Part shown: positions 41,748 through 51,800 of the stretch, piece by piece
Numbering within the stretch: the first letter of the stretch is position 1
How the letters are laid out: each line of letters starts with the position of its first letter
Source of the DNA: Tautonia marina
GTDB lineage: Bacteria > Planctomycetota > Planctomycetia > Isosphaerales > Isosphaeraceae
Assembly: GCF_009177065.1 (NCBI RefSeq)
Contig: NZ_WEZF01000007.1
Coordinates: 186,001 to 250,000, forward strand
DNA length: 64,000 nt
Direction of reading: 5' to 3'
Notes under the pieces: generated by a model
The model's input: the letters and a program-made list of their open reading frames with translations, nothing else
What the model was told of the DNA's origin: nothing
The model's database searches: none
Program-made: the position numbers and the translations under genes

Positions 41748-42797
41748 TTAGAGCTGATTCGGGTCGAGTTCCACGTGCTTGATGCGGGTCCGGTTCCAGG
41801 TGTAGGTGATGTGGATCGTCCCGTCTTTGGCCTGGATGACGGCGGGGTAAGAGTACTCACCGGGCTCGGACTCCAGGGTGTGAATCATGGTCCAGGTCTG
41901 GCCGTCATCCTCAGAGATCGCCACGTTGAGCGGGGACCGGCCGCGTTCGGTGGCGTTGTAGACGAGCAGGTGGCGGCCATCGGCGAGGGTCACGGCGTCG
42001 GTCCCGGAGTTCGGGTTGGGCAGGTCGGTCAGGGTCATCTCGGACCAGGAGGCGCCGCCGTCGGTCGAAACGCTCTGCCAGAGCCGGGCCTGTCGGCTCC
42101 GGCCGAGGGCGACAAGCGAGCCGTCGGCCCGAGTGAGGATGCTTCCCTGGATCGCGCCAATGGATTCACCATCGTTGATCGGTCCGGTGCGAATCCAGGT
42201 GAGGCCGAGGTCGGGGGTCGTCTCGAAGTGGACGCGCCAGCCGTCGTCCTCGGTACTGGTCGGGCAGAGCAGTGAACCGTTGGGCAGGGCGATCGGCTTG
42301 TTCTTGATCGGACCGAGGATCCCCTCGGGCAAGCGCCGGGGGGTCGACCAGGAGAGCCCGCCGTCGAGGCTGGTGGTGAGCATTCCCCACCAATCCCTCG
42401 GGCTCGGTCCGACCTTGTAGAAGAGGAGCAGGGGGCCATCCTCCGCCTGAAAAAGGACCGGGTTCCAGCACGGGTGGCGGACGACCTGCCCTTCGGGGGT
42501 CGTGTACTGGATGCCGTTGGCGACCTCGACGGGAGCCGACCAGGAGGCGCCGGGGGTCTTGCGGGCGACCCAGATGCCCACGTCGGGGTGCTTCTCTCGG
42601 GTCCCGCCGAACCAGGAGGCGACGAGGGTGCCGTCGGGCGTCTCGGCGATCGTCGAGGCGTGGCACTGGGGGAACGGGGCCTCCTCGTAGATGAACTCCT
42701 CGACCTGGGGCGGGGGGACCGCCCCGATCGCCAGAGACGCCCCCGCGAGCAGGACCCAAAGCGGAGCAACGGTCAGCACCCTGGCAGCAATCGACAT
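41748..42797 (-). CDS. secreted exo-alpha-sialidase-like BNR-repeat protein
   Basis: 349 aa from the ATG at 42797 (GGAGGAT 8 nt upstream). It opens with a signal peptide (RVLTVAPLWVLLAGASLAIG). Asp-box (BNR) motifs recur: SLDGGLSWSTP, STDGGASWSEM, SEDDGQTWTMI. Blocks such as TIAETPDGTLVASWFGGTRE, RHPCWNPVLFQAEDGPLLLF and TDAVTLADGRHLLVYN are typical of the planctomycete six-bladed propeller family annotated as exo-alpha-sialidase. Real specificity is uncertain. It probably heads an operon with the SDR gene. Confidence 0.88.
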   Translation of the reverse strand: MSIAARVLTVAPLWVLLAGASLAIGAVPPPQVEEFIYEEAPFPQCHASTIAETPDGTLVASWFGGTREKHPDVGIWVARKTPGASWSAPVEVANGIQYTTPEGQVVRHPCWNPVLFQAEDGPLLLFYKVGPSPRDWWGMLTTSLDGGLSWSTPRRLPEGILGPIKNKPIALPNGSLLCPTSTEDDGWRVHFETTPDLGLTWIRTGPINDGESIGAIQGSILTRADGSLVALGRSRQARLWQSVSTDGGASWSEMTLTDLPNPNSGTDAVTLADGRHLLVYNATERGRSPLNVAISEDDGQTWTMIHTLESEPGEYSYPAVIQAKDGTIHITYTWNRTRIKHVELDPNQL

Positions 42798-42962
42798 CGG
42801 GACATCCTCCGAACAAGACGGAACCGGTCCAACGGGGCCGACCATCGACCCGGACCAGCGGGATACCTCGGCCCGACTCCCAAGGATGCCGCCAGAACTA
42901 ACGGATCGCCAGAGGGCGCTGGTCTGCCTCGGCAGGAGGCTCCGGAAAAGGTCAGGGGCGTC

Positions 42963-43392
42963 TTGGTGCGCTTCGGTGCGCGACGACCACATCGTGTAAG
43001 TCTTTCAAAGACAAACGCTTTGGCCTAATTGGCGCGGTTCGTTTCGGGAATCGGGCCGACCGACCATCCAGGCGGGTCCAGACGGGGACGATCGAGCGAA
43101 CAGGGGGCTCGGTGCGCGTCTGAATCGGGAGTTGGTGCGCTTCGGTGCGCGGACCGGTTGAAACGCAAGTCGTTTCAGAAGAAGCCTTTTCGCAAGAACT
43201 CACCAGTTCGTTTCGGGAAATTGAGTGTGCTGAAGAGGACGGAGAGGAAACGGGGTTGGAACGCCTGGGAGCGAGGTGTCGGGTGATGGGAGCCGGTGCG
43301 CCGTGGGTGCGCGGGCGGGTGCGCCGAGCATGCTTGACACAAATGGTTTTCACAGAAGGGCTTCGCACGAAAACACTGATTCGTTTCGGGAA
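42963..43392. repeat. three degenerate tandem units of about 170 bp
   Basis: Each unit begins with a GGTGCGC...GGTGCGCG pair and ends with TTCGTTTCGGGAA. The first motif occurs at 42963, 43132 and 43293 (the first two copies identical over 20 bp, the third degenerate). The last motif occurs at 43037, 43206 and 43380. Spacing is therefore about 161-173 bp. Between them each unit has a variable AAG/TTTCA/GAA-rich middle. The 817 bp between the flanking genes (42798-43614) otherwise contain no convincing gene. Confidence 0.6.
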
Positions 43393-43614
43393 TCGAGGGA
43401 GTCAGCGTGATCGGGGGCAATCGAACGGGTCCGGGTGATTGCGGACATCCCAACTCAAAGATATGGCTCACCCAAAAGCCTGGTTCAGGAATCCGGCCAG
43501 GAAGACTCGACATGCCGGGTTGAGAAAGAACGGGGGGGCGGGGGGTGCAAGCGGAGAAACGATCCCTGGAGCAAGAGAACCCCCTTTAATCATCGTGCGA
43601 GGGACGAGGGGCAG

Positions 43615-44961
43615 TCACACAATCCGGGAGAATCGAGCGAATCGAGATGGCAAGGCAACGCGAGGCGACCGAGAAAGGTTTGCGGACGAAAGGGCAGAGG
43701 AGGGTTCGTGAAGGTGTCGAGTGAGGGCAAGCGAGGCAAGGGCGTGAAGTAGGGTAAGGCCAAAGCCGACCGGGGCGATCCAGGAGGTCAGGCCGCCGAG
43801 TTGAAGAGTGCCGAGGGTGATCGACCCGATGAGGGCAGCGACGGGATTGAGCGCTCCGATCGTCCAGGCACGAACGCGGAGGCGGTCGGCTCGGGAGAAC
43901 TGGTTGGTCACGAGCTGATTGATCGGGTTGCGGAGGCCGAAGCGCAGCTCGGATTCGAGCAGGCGGCTCCAGACGGCCGCCAGCAGGGTCAGCTCCCAGA
44001 GGTTGCGCCCCATGCCGAGGAGCAACAGGAGGACCGTCACGCCGATCGCTCCCCGGAGGCCCGCGAAGCGGACCAGGCGGTTGACGATCAGCAGTTGCAC
44101 CAGGAACGAGGCGAGCAAGGCCCACTGGGTGTATCGACCGAGAAACGCGGCCAGTTCGGCCTCGGACGTGAAATGATGATCGAAAAAGGAATTGTACTGA
44201 TAGTTGAGAAACCATCGAATCATCATGAACAGGCCCGACGAGATGACCAGCCACCGAAAGAGAGGGGATCGGGTCAGGCCGCCGGAAGTGTTCGCGGGAT
44301 CGGGAGTCGTGGCGATTGGGTCGTCCGGGGCAGGGGGGAGTCGTCTCGCGAGGATCGCGACCGCCAGGGCCCCGGCAAACATCAAGGTTGAGACAAGAGG
44401 AGCAAGCTGGAGGACTCCCAGGGCCGGGCCAAGGTGTTCGAGCGCTCCGCCGCCGACCAGGCCGCCGAAGCGACCGCCGGCGTAGACGATAGGGAGGATG
44501 CGGTTCAGATCGATGCGGGTGAAGTACTCTTGCAAGAAGGTGCCGAAGTGTGCAAGCACCAGCACGAGCGCGATCTCGCGCGTTGCGAAGAAGACGGCCG
44601 GGGCTGCGAGCCTTGGCGCACGGCCAAGGAGGCCCAGACCGGCCGCCCAGGCGATCAGGAAGACACACGCGCCTCCCATCAAAATGGTCTGGAATACCGC
44701 TGGAACCGAGCGATACCGAGCCAGCCGAATGGATCCCCCCACGGCAACCATGCTGCCGATCGCCGTCAGGCCATAGCAAAGCGGGAGCCGATCGGCCCCA
44801 ACCCTTCCGAGAAAGAGAGTCAGGGCCATGCCATCGGCCATCGTCAAGGCGGCGAACAGGACCGCATAGAGGGCGAAGAACGGAACCAGGCGAAAAACGT
44901 CGCCTGGAGCGAGACAGCAGAGCGTGCCGATTCGTCGATCGAGCCATTCGAACACGAGCAC
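43615..44961 (-). CDS. polytopic membrane transporter-like protein (MFS/ATP-ADP carrier fold)
   Basis: 448 aa from a GTG (GGAG just upstream). At least ten hydrophobic helices are visible (LVPFFALYAVLFAALTMADG, VFQTILMGGACVFLIAWAAG, FRWLVISSGLFMMIRWFL, GVTVLLLLLGMGRN, VAALIGSITLGTLQL). Segments such as FGTFLQEYFTRIDLNRILPI and SRLLESELRFGLRNPINQLV resemble NTT/ATP:ADP antiporter-like and related MFS proteins found in free-living bacteria. There they are often linked to HEAT-repeat sensors rather than energy parasitism. Substrate unknown. The C-terminal 30 residues are polar, Ser/Arg-rich. It is 216 bp downstream of the ATP-grasp gene; co-transcription is possible but a REP-like hairpin intervenes. 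Confidence 0.7.
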   Translation of the reverse strand: MLVFEWLDRRIGTLCCLAPGDVFRLVPFFALYAVLFAALTMADGMALTLFLGRVGADRLPLCYGLTAIGSMVAVGGSIRLARYRSVPAVFQTILMGGACVFLIAWAAGLGLLGRAPRLAAPAVFFATREIALVLVLAHFGTFLQEYFTRIDLNRILPIVYAGGRFGGLVGGGALEHLGPALGVLQLAPLVSTLMFAGALAVAILARRLPPAPDDPIATTPDPANTSGGLTRSPLFRWLVISSGLFMMIRWFLNYQYNSFFDHHFTSEAELAAFLGRYTQWALLASFLVQLLIVNRLVRFAGLRGAIGVTVLLLLLGMGRNLWELTLLAAVWSRLLESELRFGLRNPINQLVTNQFSRADRLRVRAWTIGALNPVAALIGSITLGTLQLGGLTSWIAPVGFGLTLLHALASLALTRHLHEPSSALSSANLSRSPRVALPSRFARFSRIV

Positions 44962-45110
44962 AGAGACTCCAGGTACGGGAACGGCCAGGGGAACAGGTCA
45001 TGCGGAGCAAACGGAGCGGCCCTTCATCAACGGAGGGCGTTTCCAAAGCGATGATCAGGGCTCGGACAGGGCGATGAGCGTGGCCTCGATCGCCCGGCCC
45101 CTCACCCCAA

Positions 45111-45136
45111 CCCTCTCCCCGCTCGCGGGGAGAGGG
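45111..45136. terminator. REP-like GC hairpin, likely terminator
   Basis: CCCTCTCCCCGC and its exact complement GCGGGGAGAGGG are separated by two bases (12-bp stem), embedded in CCCCTCACCCCAACCCTCTC. This is a very widespread REP-type motif in GC-rich bacteria. It lies 42 bp beyond the stop of the ATP-grasp gene. Confidence 0.7.
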
Positions 45137-45177
45137 GGTCAGAAGTGTTCGGTCAGAGAATCGGGCGGAGGCTCCAC

Positions 45178-46644
45178 TCAGGCAACCTGAACAAGGGAAC
45201 GCTCGCCGACAGGGACGCGGAGTCCGAGAGGAGCGGGGACGGAGGCGGGTTCGAGCGTCTCAAGAACCGACGCGACATAGCCGGTGCAGAATCGGCACAG
45301 GTCGGCAAGTTCCGATTCCTCGATACCGAGCGTGGCCAGCGTTTTCTCGTTCGAGAGCGGGAGCACGTACTCGCGTCCGGGGCGGGACGTGGTCGAGGAG
45401 GAGGCAGTGACATTATTGATGAGCATGCCGCGATCGACGGATGCGGCGTCGAAGCGAGCAGCGGAGACCTTGGCGATGGACGGGAAAGGGCGGAGGTGGT
45501 CGCCGTCGCGGTAGACGACCACGCGAAGCTCGAACTTGTGGCCGTGGAGGTGATGCGTCGGGTCGTCGATGACGGCGGAGTCGAGGTACTCGCACACGGT
45601 GTAGGGGAGGCCGCCGCCCTGATAGTCGTAGTGCTCCTGGATGAACGAGAGGGAGCGATCGATTCGGGAAATGATGGCCGCGGTCGGCTCGTCGGAATCG
45701 AGGAAGAACTCGATGCCGTGCCCCAACCCGGTTGCCATCGGCTTGATGACGGTTCGACGCCCGGCACGGACCCAGGCGAGGACCGTCTCGATCAACTCAA
45801 CCCGAGTCCGGGCGCGGGCAAACGGAATCGCTCGATCGACGAGAGGAAAAGCGCCGGGGTCGAGCGTGGCGTTGTAGTGGTTGAAGACGTCGTAGGCGGT
45901 CGCCTTGTCGGCCCCGGCCACGAAACAGCGGTTGGCGGTGAACCAGCGGTCGAGATCGATTCGGTTGTCGAATCGCTTAACTAAATTCATACAAAAGCGA
46001 TCGTTGACGGTCGCCGACACGGGAGAGCCACACAGGCGAAGCCTTCCGGAGGAGTCGCAGGTCATCGCCTCGGCCAGCTCGCGGAGGTGGCCGAGCACGA
46101 CGGTCGGCCGGGTTGGTTGCCAGGTGCCCATGCGGGCGATTTGATCCCAGCTCAGGAGGTCGCAGCGCTCTCCCAGGCAGGCGAAGCCGCGGGCAATGGC
46201 ATCGGCATAGAGAATTTTTTCATAAAAGAGCCGATTGACGCGAGGAGACTTGCGATTCTCTCGGCCCGATGAGGCGATGACGATGAGGGGGGGTGAGCCC
46301 TCGTCAGCCACGGGAAGGGCCTCGGGAATCTCGGAAAAGGCGTCGAGCACCGACGCCACCGCCGGTTCCGTCATGTTTGTCAAGCCGCCGATTCCAGTCC
46401 CGTTCAGCTCGGCCACCTGAAATCGGGGGCGGCCCTGCTGGTCTCGGTGGACGAGAAGATCGAGCGGAGCGACAAAAAAGTGACGGCGGGAGAGGGCCGA
46501 CACCGGCATGAACTGACTTGCGGTCATGTGAATGCGATCGACGAGGGAGTGATCCTGACTCTCTCGGACGGCCGCGCGACTTTCCTGGGCTTCGCCAAAC
46601 ATGGACGACGCCGCCACAAGGGTTTCGAGCGCAATCGAGACCAC
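45178..46644 (-). CDS. ATP-grasp-fold protein of unknown substrate
   Basis: 488 aa. The N-terminal third includes RFQVAELNGTGIGGLTNM and a Rossmann-like VVLGHLRELAEAM. The ATP-grasp features come later: AGRRTVIKPMATGLGHGIEF (Lys in a phosphate-binding Gly-rich loop near residue 305), KFELRVVVYRDGDHLRPFPS then IAKVSAARFD, and MLINNVTASSS (Asn near the metal site). These give the R-x-x-x...N-N signature of ATP-grasp ligases. Such enzymes join a carboxylate to an amine or thiol. The partner substrate is not evident. A longer or shorter start is possible (ATGs at residues 15 and 40). Confidence 0.7.
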   Translation of the reverse strand: MVSIALETLVAASSMFGEAQESRAAVRESQDHSLVDRIHMTASQFMPVSALSRRHFFVAPLDLLVHRDQQGRPRFQVAELNGTGIGGLTNMTEPAVASVLDAFSEIPEALPVADEGSPPLIVIASSGRENRKSPRVNRLFYEKILYADAIARGFACLGERCDLLSWDQIARMGTWQPTRPTVVLGHLRELAEAMTCDSSGRLRLCGSPVSATVNDRFCMNLVKRFDNRIDLDRWFTANRCFVAGADKATAYDVFNHYNATLDPGAFPLVDRAIPFARARTRVELIETVLAWVRAGRRTVIKPMATGLGHGIEFFLDSDEPTAAIISRIDRSLSFIQEHYDYQGGGLPYTVCEYLDSAVIDDPTHHLHGHKFELRVVVYRDGDHLRPFPSIAKVSAARFDAASVDRGMLINNVTASSSTTSRPGREYVLPLSNEKTLATLGIEESELADLCRFCTGYVASVLETLEPASVPAPLGLRVPVGERSLVQVA

Positions 46645-47369
46645 GTGCGATTCCCCCTGGAACGGGGGCCCTCGATGGGTTCGAAATCATGAAAACAGTT
46701 TTTTGCGTTTCGCGTTCGATTGGACCGAGAAAACGCCGGAATCGGCGATCCGAGAGCAACGAGACGTGAGCTGCCGGGACGAGCGAACTTCGAAACGCGG
46801 TCGATGGTGGAGCGGAAACGCGAACCGCGTGCCAGAACGTGGACCAACCGCCGCCATCATGCAGACACCGACATACAAGGATTCTGGAACACGACAACTG
46901 AACCCCTGTCAAGATCGCGCTCGGAAGCTGTTGAGCGACAAGGGGCTGGGAAGGTTGAATCAAGGTTACATCGAGCGGAACGACCGAGGGATTCAACACA
47001 TTCGGGAGCCGGATCGAGGATCAGGTGGGTCAGGGTGGTTCGGTCCGGAACGGGAAAAACTACAATCGGTGAAAACCCGAACAAAGCGATTCAAATTCGC
47101 GCAGGCGTGCATTGATCGACGAATCCACATCAGGGAACCCACGGAACCATGCCGGGTAGGTTCCTGAGATGACAGAACGATTGAATCGAGGATGGAGTAT
47201 CCTGACGAGGAGAGCTCCCTCTCCCCCGCACGCGGCGGCGAGGGAGACGGAAGCGGCGATCAGATCCCACCAGGAGCGAGAACGGATCATCCCGTCCGTT
47301 GGGGTGCTGACGATCGACGGGGGGTCCGGTAGGATGAACAGTCCCGCCGAGCCGGGAAGGAGCCCCATC
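46645..47369. other. 725-bp non-coding stretch
   Basis: Lies between the divergent ATP-grasp and LarA-like genes. It is clearly less GC-rich than its surroundings and has frequent GAAA/TTTCG runs. Open frames on both strands are short, Arg/Ser-rich and lack ribosome-binding sites. No tRNA, hairpin pair or repeat stood out. Confidence 0.5.
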
Positions 47370-48695
47370 ATGATGCCGAACGAGGTTGACATTCCCACCG
47401 TTGCCCGCGTCCGCCAGCGGACCGCCTTCCCCGCGCTCGAGGACGCACCGGCCGCCGTGGCCGAGGCGATCCGGACGAGCCACATCACGGCCCGGATCCC
47501 GAAAGGGGGACGGGTGGCGCTGACGGTCGGCAGCCGGGGGATTGTGGGGATTGACCGAATTACCCGGGCAGCGGTGGCCACGCTCAAGGGGCTTGGGTTT
47601 GCGCCCTTTGTGGTGGCGGCGATGGGGAGTCACGGCAAGGGGACGGCCGAGGGGCAGCGGGCCTTGCTGGCCGAACTGGGGGTGACGGAGGAAGCCATCG
47701 GTTGCCCGATCCGGTCGGAGATGGAAACGGTCATCCTGGGGACGAACTCGTTCGGACTGCCGATTCACTTCGACCGCAACGCCTTTGATGCCGAGGGGGT
47801 CGTCCTGCTCAACCGGATCAAGCCCCACACATCCTTCACCGGCCGTTATGAGAGCGGCCTGTTGAAGATGTTGACCATTGGCCTGGGGAAGCAGGAAGGG
47901 GCGGCGCAGGTGCACAAGCTCGGCCTGCCGGGGTTGCGGGCCTTGCTGCCGGAGGTCGGAGCGTTCTTGCTGCGGAAGACGCCGGTAGCGCTCGGGATCG
48001 CCCTGCTGGAAAACGCCGAGGAACGGACGGCGAAGGTCGAGGTGGTGGAGCCGGAGGAGTTGCTGGAGATTGAGCCCCGGTTGCTCGACGAGGCAAGGCA
48101 GATGATGGGGCGCTTGCCGTTCGATCAGATCGATGTGTTGATTGTCGGCGAGTTGGGGAAGAATTACAGCGGGACCGGCATGGACCCGAACGTGATCGGC
48201 CGGCAGCGGGTCGAAACGATGCCCGACTTGCCAAGGCCGGTCATTACCCGTCTGGCCGTGCTGGACCTGTCTCCCGAAACGCGCGGGAATGCCACCGGGA
48301 TTGGTCTGGCCGACCTGACGACCGATCGCCTGATCCGGCGGATTGACCCCGAGCCGATGCGGGTCAATTGCTTCACCAGCAACTTTTTGACCCGGGCGAG
48401 AATTCCGCTGGCCCTGCCGAGCGATCGAGACGTGATCGCCATGTGCGTGCAAACCTGCTGGCGCCTGGATCCGTCGCAGGTCCGGATGGTGGTGATTCCG
48501 AATACGCTGGAACTGGAAACGATGTATGTCTCGCCCGCCCTGGCCGACGAGGTGAACGCCGGGGAGCGGATGAGCTTTGGCTCGGGGTTCGCTCCGCTAC
48601 CGTTTGGCCCCGATGGGACACTGGATCAACGCACGATGTTCCCGAGAAGCGTGCAAGGGCGGCGGCCCGCGACGGAGGCAATTTGCCAAATTTGA
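47370..48695 (+). CDS. LarA-like (DUF2088) nickel-enzyme-family protein
   Basis: 441 aa from the ATG at 47370 with AAGGAG 8 nt upstream (a second ATG follows immediately). Blocks such as GGRVALTVGSRGIVGIDRIT, FAPFVVAAMGSHGKGTAEGQ, VLLNRIKPHTSFTGRYESGL then LKMLTIGLGKQEGA, and DVLIVGELGKNYSGTGMDPN match the lactate-racemase-domain (DUF2088) family. GSHG and KPHTSF sit where LarA-type proteins bind the nickel-pincer cofactor and substrate. No larB/C/E cofactor-synthesis genes are in the window. The reaction (racemase or epimerase) is inferred only from family. Confidence 0.8.
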   Translation: MMPNEVDIPTVARVRQRTAFPALEDAPAAVAEAIRTSHITARIPKGGRVALTVGSRGIVGIDRITRAAVATLKGLGFAPFVVAAMGSHGKGTAEGQRALLAELGVTEEAIGCPIRSEMETVILGTNSFGLPIHFDRNAFDAEGVVLLNRIKPHTSFTGRYESGLLKMLTIGLGKQEGAAQVHKLGLPGLRALLPEVGAFLLRKTPVALGIALLENAEERTAKVEVVEPEELLEIEPRLLDEARQMMGRLPFDQIDVLIVGELGKNYSGTGMDPNVIGRQRVETMPDLPRPVITRLAVLDLSPETRGNATGIGLADLTTDRLIRRIDPEPMRVNCFTSNFLTRARIPLALPSDRDVIAMCVQTCWRLDPSQVRMVVIPNTLELETMYVSPALADEVNAGERMSFGSGFAPLPFGPDGTLDQRTMFPRSVQGRRPATEAICQI

Positions 48696-48818
48696 CCAGA
48701 AACGAGTTGCACAGGAGCAATCTGCGCAGAATGGTAACAGTGTGAGGATCGCACTGCCTTTCCGGTTGATGAGCACATCGCGCGCACTTCCAAGCACCAG
48801 CAACCGGGCATTGTGACC

Positions 48819-51800
48819 ATGAGCGCATCGAACAGGATCGGGACCGAGCGCGGCGATCGCCGGCCCGGTGAGCGGCGGCCTCACGCAATCATCGAGCGGT
48901 TTGAGCGGGCCTCGGCCGACGAGCTTGAGGAGATTTTGACGAGCCCGACGTCGGAAGACGAGCGGGCCTTGCGGCGTTATCTCGGCGACGATCGCTTTCG
49001 TCGGATGCGAGCGCTGGCCGTGGCGCCACCGCCGGGCACCCGAGGGACGCCCGCTGCCCCTCGGGGGAATGTGGTGGTGCTGCCCGGCCTGATGGGCAGC
49101 ACCCTGCATGCGATCGACCGGCGGGGGAACGATCAGGAGATCTGGTTGAACCTCTGGCGGCTGGCCCGCGGGGGGATCGGTCGTCTGCAACTGGCGAGCG
49201 ATGGGATCTTGCAGGCGGACCCGAGCCTCTCGACCCGGACAGGGAATGTCTTGTGGAAATATTATGGGGAGCTGGTCCTGGCGATGCGCCGACACTGGCG
49301 AGTTGTCGTCTTTACGTATGACTGGCGGAAGGATCTCAGGCTGGCGGCCGATGCCTTGCTGGCCAGCATCAACACGCACTTCGGCCCCGATGAGCCGGTG
49401 CATCTGGTGGCGCACTCGATGGGTGGCTTGGTGGCGCGCAGTTTTATTGACCGGCACGGGGAACGGTGGCGGTCGATGTGGTCGGGAGGGGCAGAGCGGC
49501 GGTCGCGCGGGGGGCGGTTGGTGATGCTCGGAACGCCGAACCACGGGTCGTACCTGGTGCCGCAGGTGCTTTGTGGTCTGGCGAACACGGTCTGGATGCT
49601 GGAGCGGCTCGACCTGTCGCGCGACATGGCGGGGATGCTGCGGGTGGTGCACTCGTTCCCGGGGGTCTATCAACTCTTGCCATCGCCGATTGTCGATGCG
49701 AACGCAGAGGTTTTGTACGATCCGACGACGTATGGATCGACGGGGGTGTCGAGCCGACATCTGGCGGGGGCTCGGGCCTTTCACGAGGGGCTGGCCCGAT
49801 CGCTTGAGACGCCCGAGACTCGACGGGCGATCGAGGAGCGCTTGATCTATGTGGCAGGGAAAGGGTTGGCAACCCCCGACGGCATCGCCTCGGGGAAAAT
49901 CGACCACCTGGCCCGCGTGACGCAACCGAAGGGATTCGACCTATCCAAGCATTATCTGTTCACTAAAAATGGGGATGGAAGTGTTTCCCGGCGGTTGGGG
50001 CAGTTACGGGATCGGGACGGAAGCTTGATTCACGTGCGCACATTCACGGTCGAAAATGAGCATGCGGCGATGTTGGAAAATCCGAACGTGCTGAGCGCCG
50101 TGAACGAGGTGCTCCAGTTCGGCGATGTCCGTGCTTTGGTGGCTCGTGGGGCAGGACCGGCAGCGATGGCTGGCTCGGGGACACTGGTGGAGCAAGGCTG
50201 GAGCAATCCGGCCGAGGCGCCGGATCGTGAGCCTCGGCATGATTCCGAGGCGGCCCGGCGGTGGACGGAGCACCAGCAGGCGCAGCGGACAGCCTTCGAG
50301 GTTTCAATGCGCCGGAGCCGCGCCCAGGTCGAGACGACGCGAGGGCCAGAGGGCGAAGATGTCGATCAAGAAGCGATGGCCTTGTCGCATGAATCAGGTG
50401 CGATAGAAGGGTTGATCCTTGAAGAGGTTATCGGGGGTCGAGGGGGATCGGCGGGGGAGAGCGATGCGTCGTTGGCAATCGAGCCGCCGAGGATCGCCCT
50501 GCATCTGGCCCTGGATGAGATTGCGGCGATCGGCTCGCGAGCGTTGCGGGTGGAGGGGCAGACCGAGGCGCCTCCAATCGACGCAATCGCGCTGGGTCAT
50601 TACTCGGGAGAGACGCCGAGGCCAGGAGATCCGGCGTGGGAGCTGGACGAGTTGGTCAGCCGATGTCGATGTCCGGAAACGTTCCGAACGGAGGAGGCTG
50701 GAAGTGGATCGCCGGCGTTGTCGCATGCTCATCGGTTCCTGGGTCCGATCATCGAGCGAGGGCTGGCACAGGGAGCGATTGGACAACCGTATTTTCTGCC
50801 GGACCCGCGAGAACCGTCTCGCGTGATCGCACTGTGCGGGATGGGGGTTCCGGGAGGATTCGGGGCCCCGGAGCTAACGGTGCTGGCCAGAGAGTTGCTC
50901 TGGGCGCTCGGGAAGCTGGGAAAACGTCACCTGGCGACCGCGCCGATCGGAACCACGAATGCTCATTTGCCCCCGGCTGAGGCGGCCGAGGCGTGGGTCA
51001 GGGGGATCAAGCTGGCATTCAGCGGGCTCGACGTGGCCGACAATCAGCGGGTCGAGCACCTGACGTTCGTGCTGTCCGACCCCCGAATCGTTCCGGAGGT
51101 GGACCGGACCTTCCGACAGCTTCAAAAGGAGTACCGACGGACCAATCGGTTGATCCTGGACTATGAGCCGATGACCGAAGAGCAACTGAGTGCGCTGGAG
51201 GATCGAGCGATTGCCTTCGAGCAGGAGATATTTACCCGCCAATGGGCCGAGCGTCGGCGGCGCTGGAATTCGAACGGGAGTTCGGAGCCGTGGGAAGGAG
51301 GAGAAGATCCGGTGCGGATCACGGTTCGGTTTGGTCCTGGCGACCGGTCGAATCGGCGGGTCTTCCGGTTTGGTGCGGTGACGCGATCGGCCTCGTTACC
51401 GATGCGAGAAATCGACGTGGACCCGAGCCTGGTGGCATCGGCCAATCAGGAGCTGGCGACCGAGTCTGATCTGGATCGGCAGTTCGGACGAGGACGGTTT
51501 CTGGGGCAACTGGTCTTACCTCGCGACTTCCGGCCGTTGCTGAGGACTGGCGGGCCGCTGGTGATGATGCTCGACGCGACCTCGGCCCGGATCCACTGGG
51601 AGATGGTGGCGCGGCCCGAGCTTTGGAACCAGGGGGATGCAGGTGAGGATCAGGAATCGTTGTTGGGTGGAGTGCTGGACGGGTCTGCCTTCCTGGGGAC
51701 GAGCCGGGGACTGACGCGGCAGTTGATCAGTGGATTTGGGGCGCCGCCGGAGCCGCCACCACCGAGGCGGAGGTTTCTGCGCGTGCTGGTCGTGGCCGAT

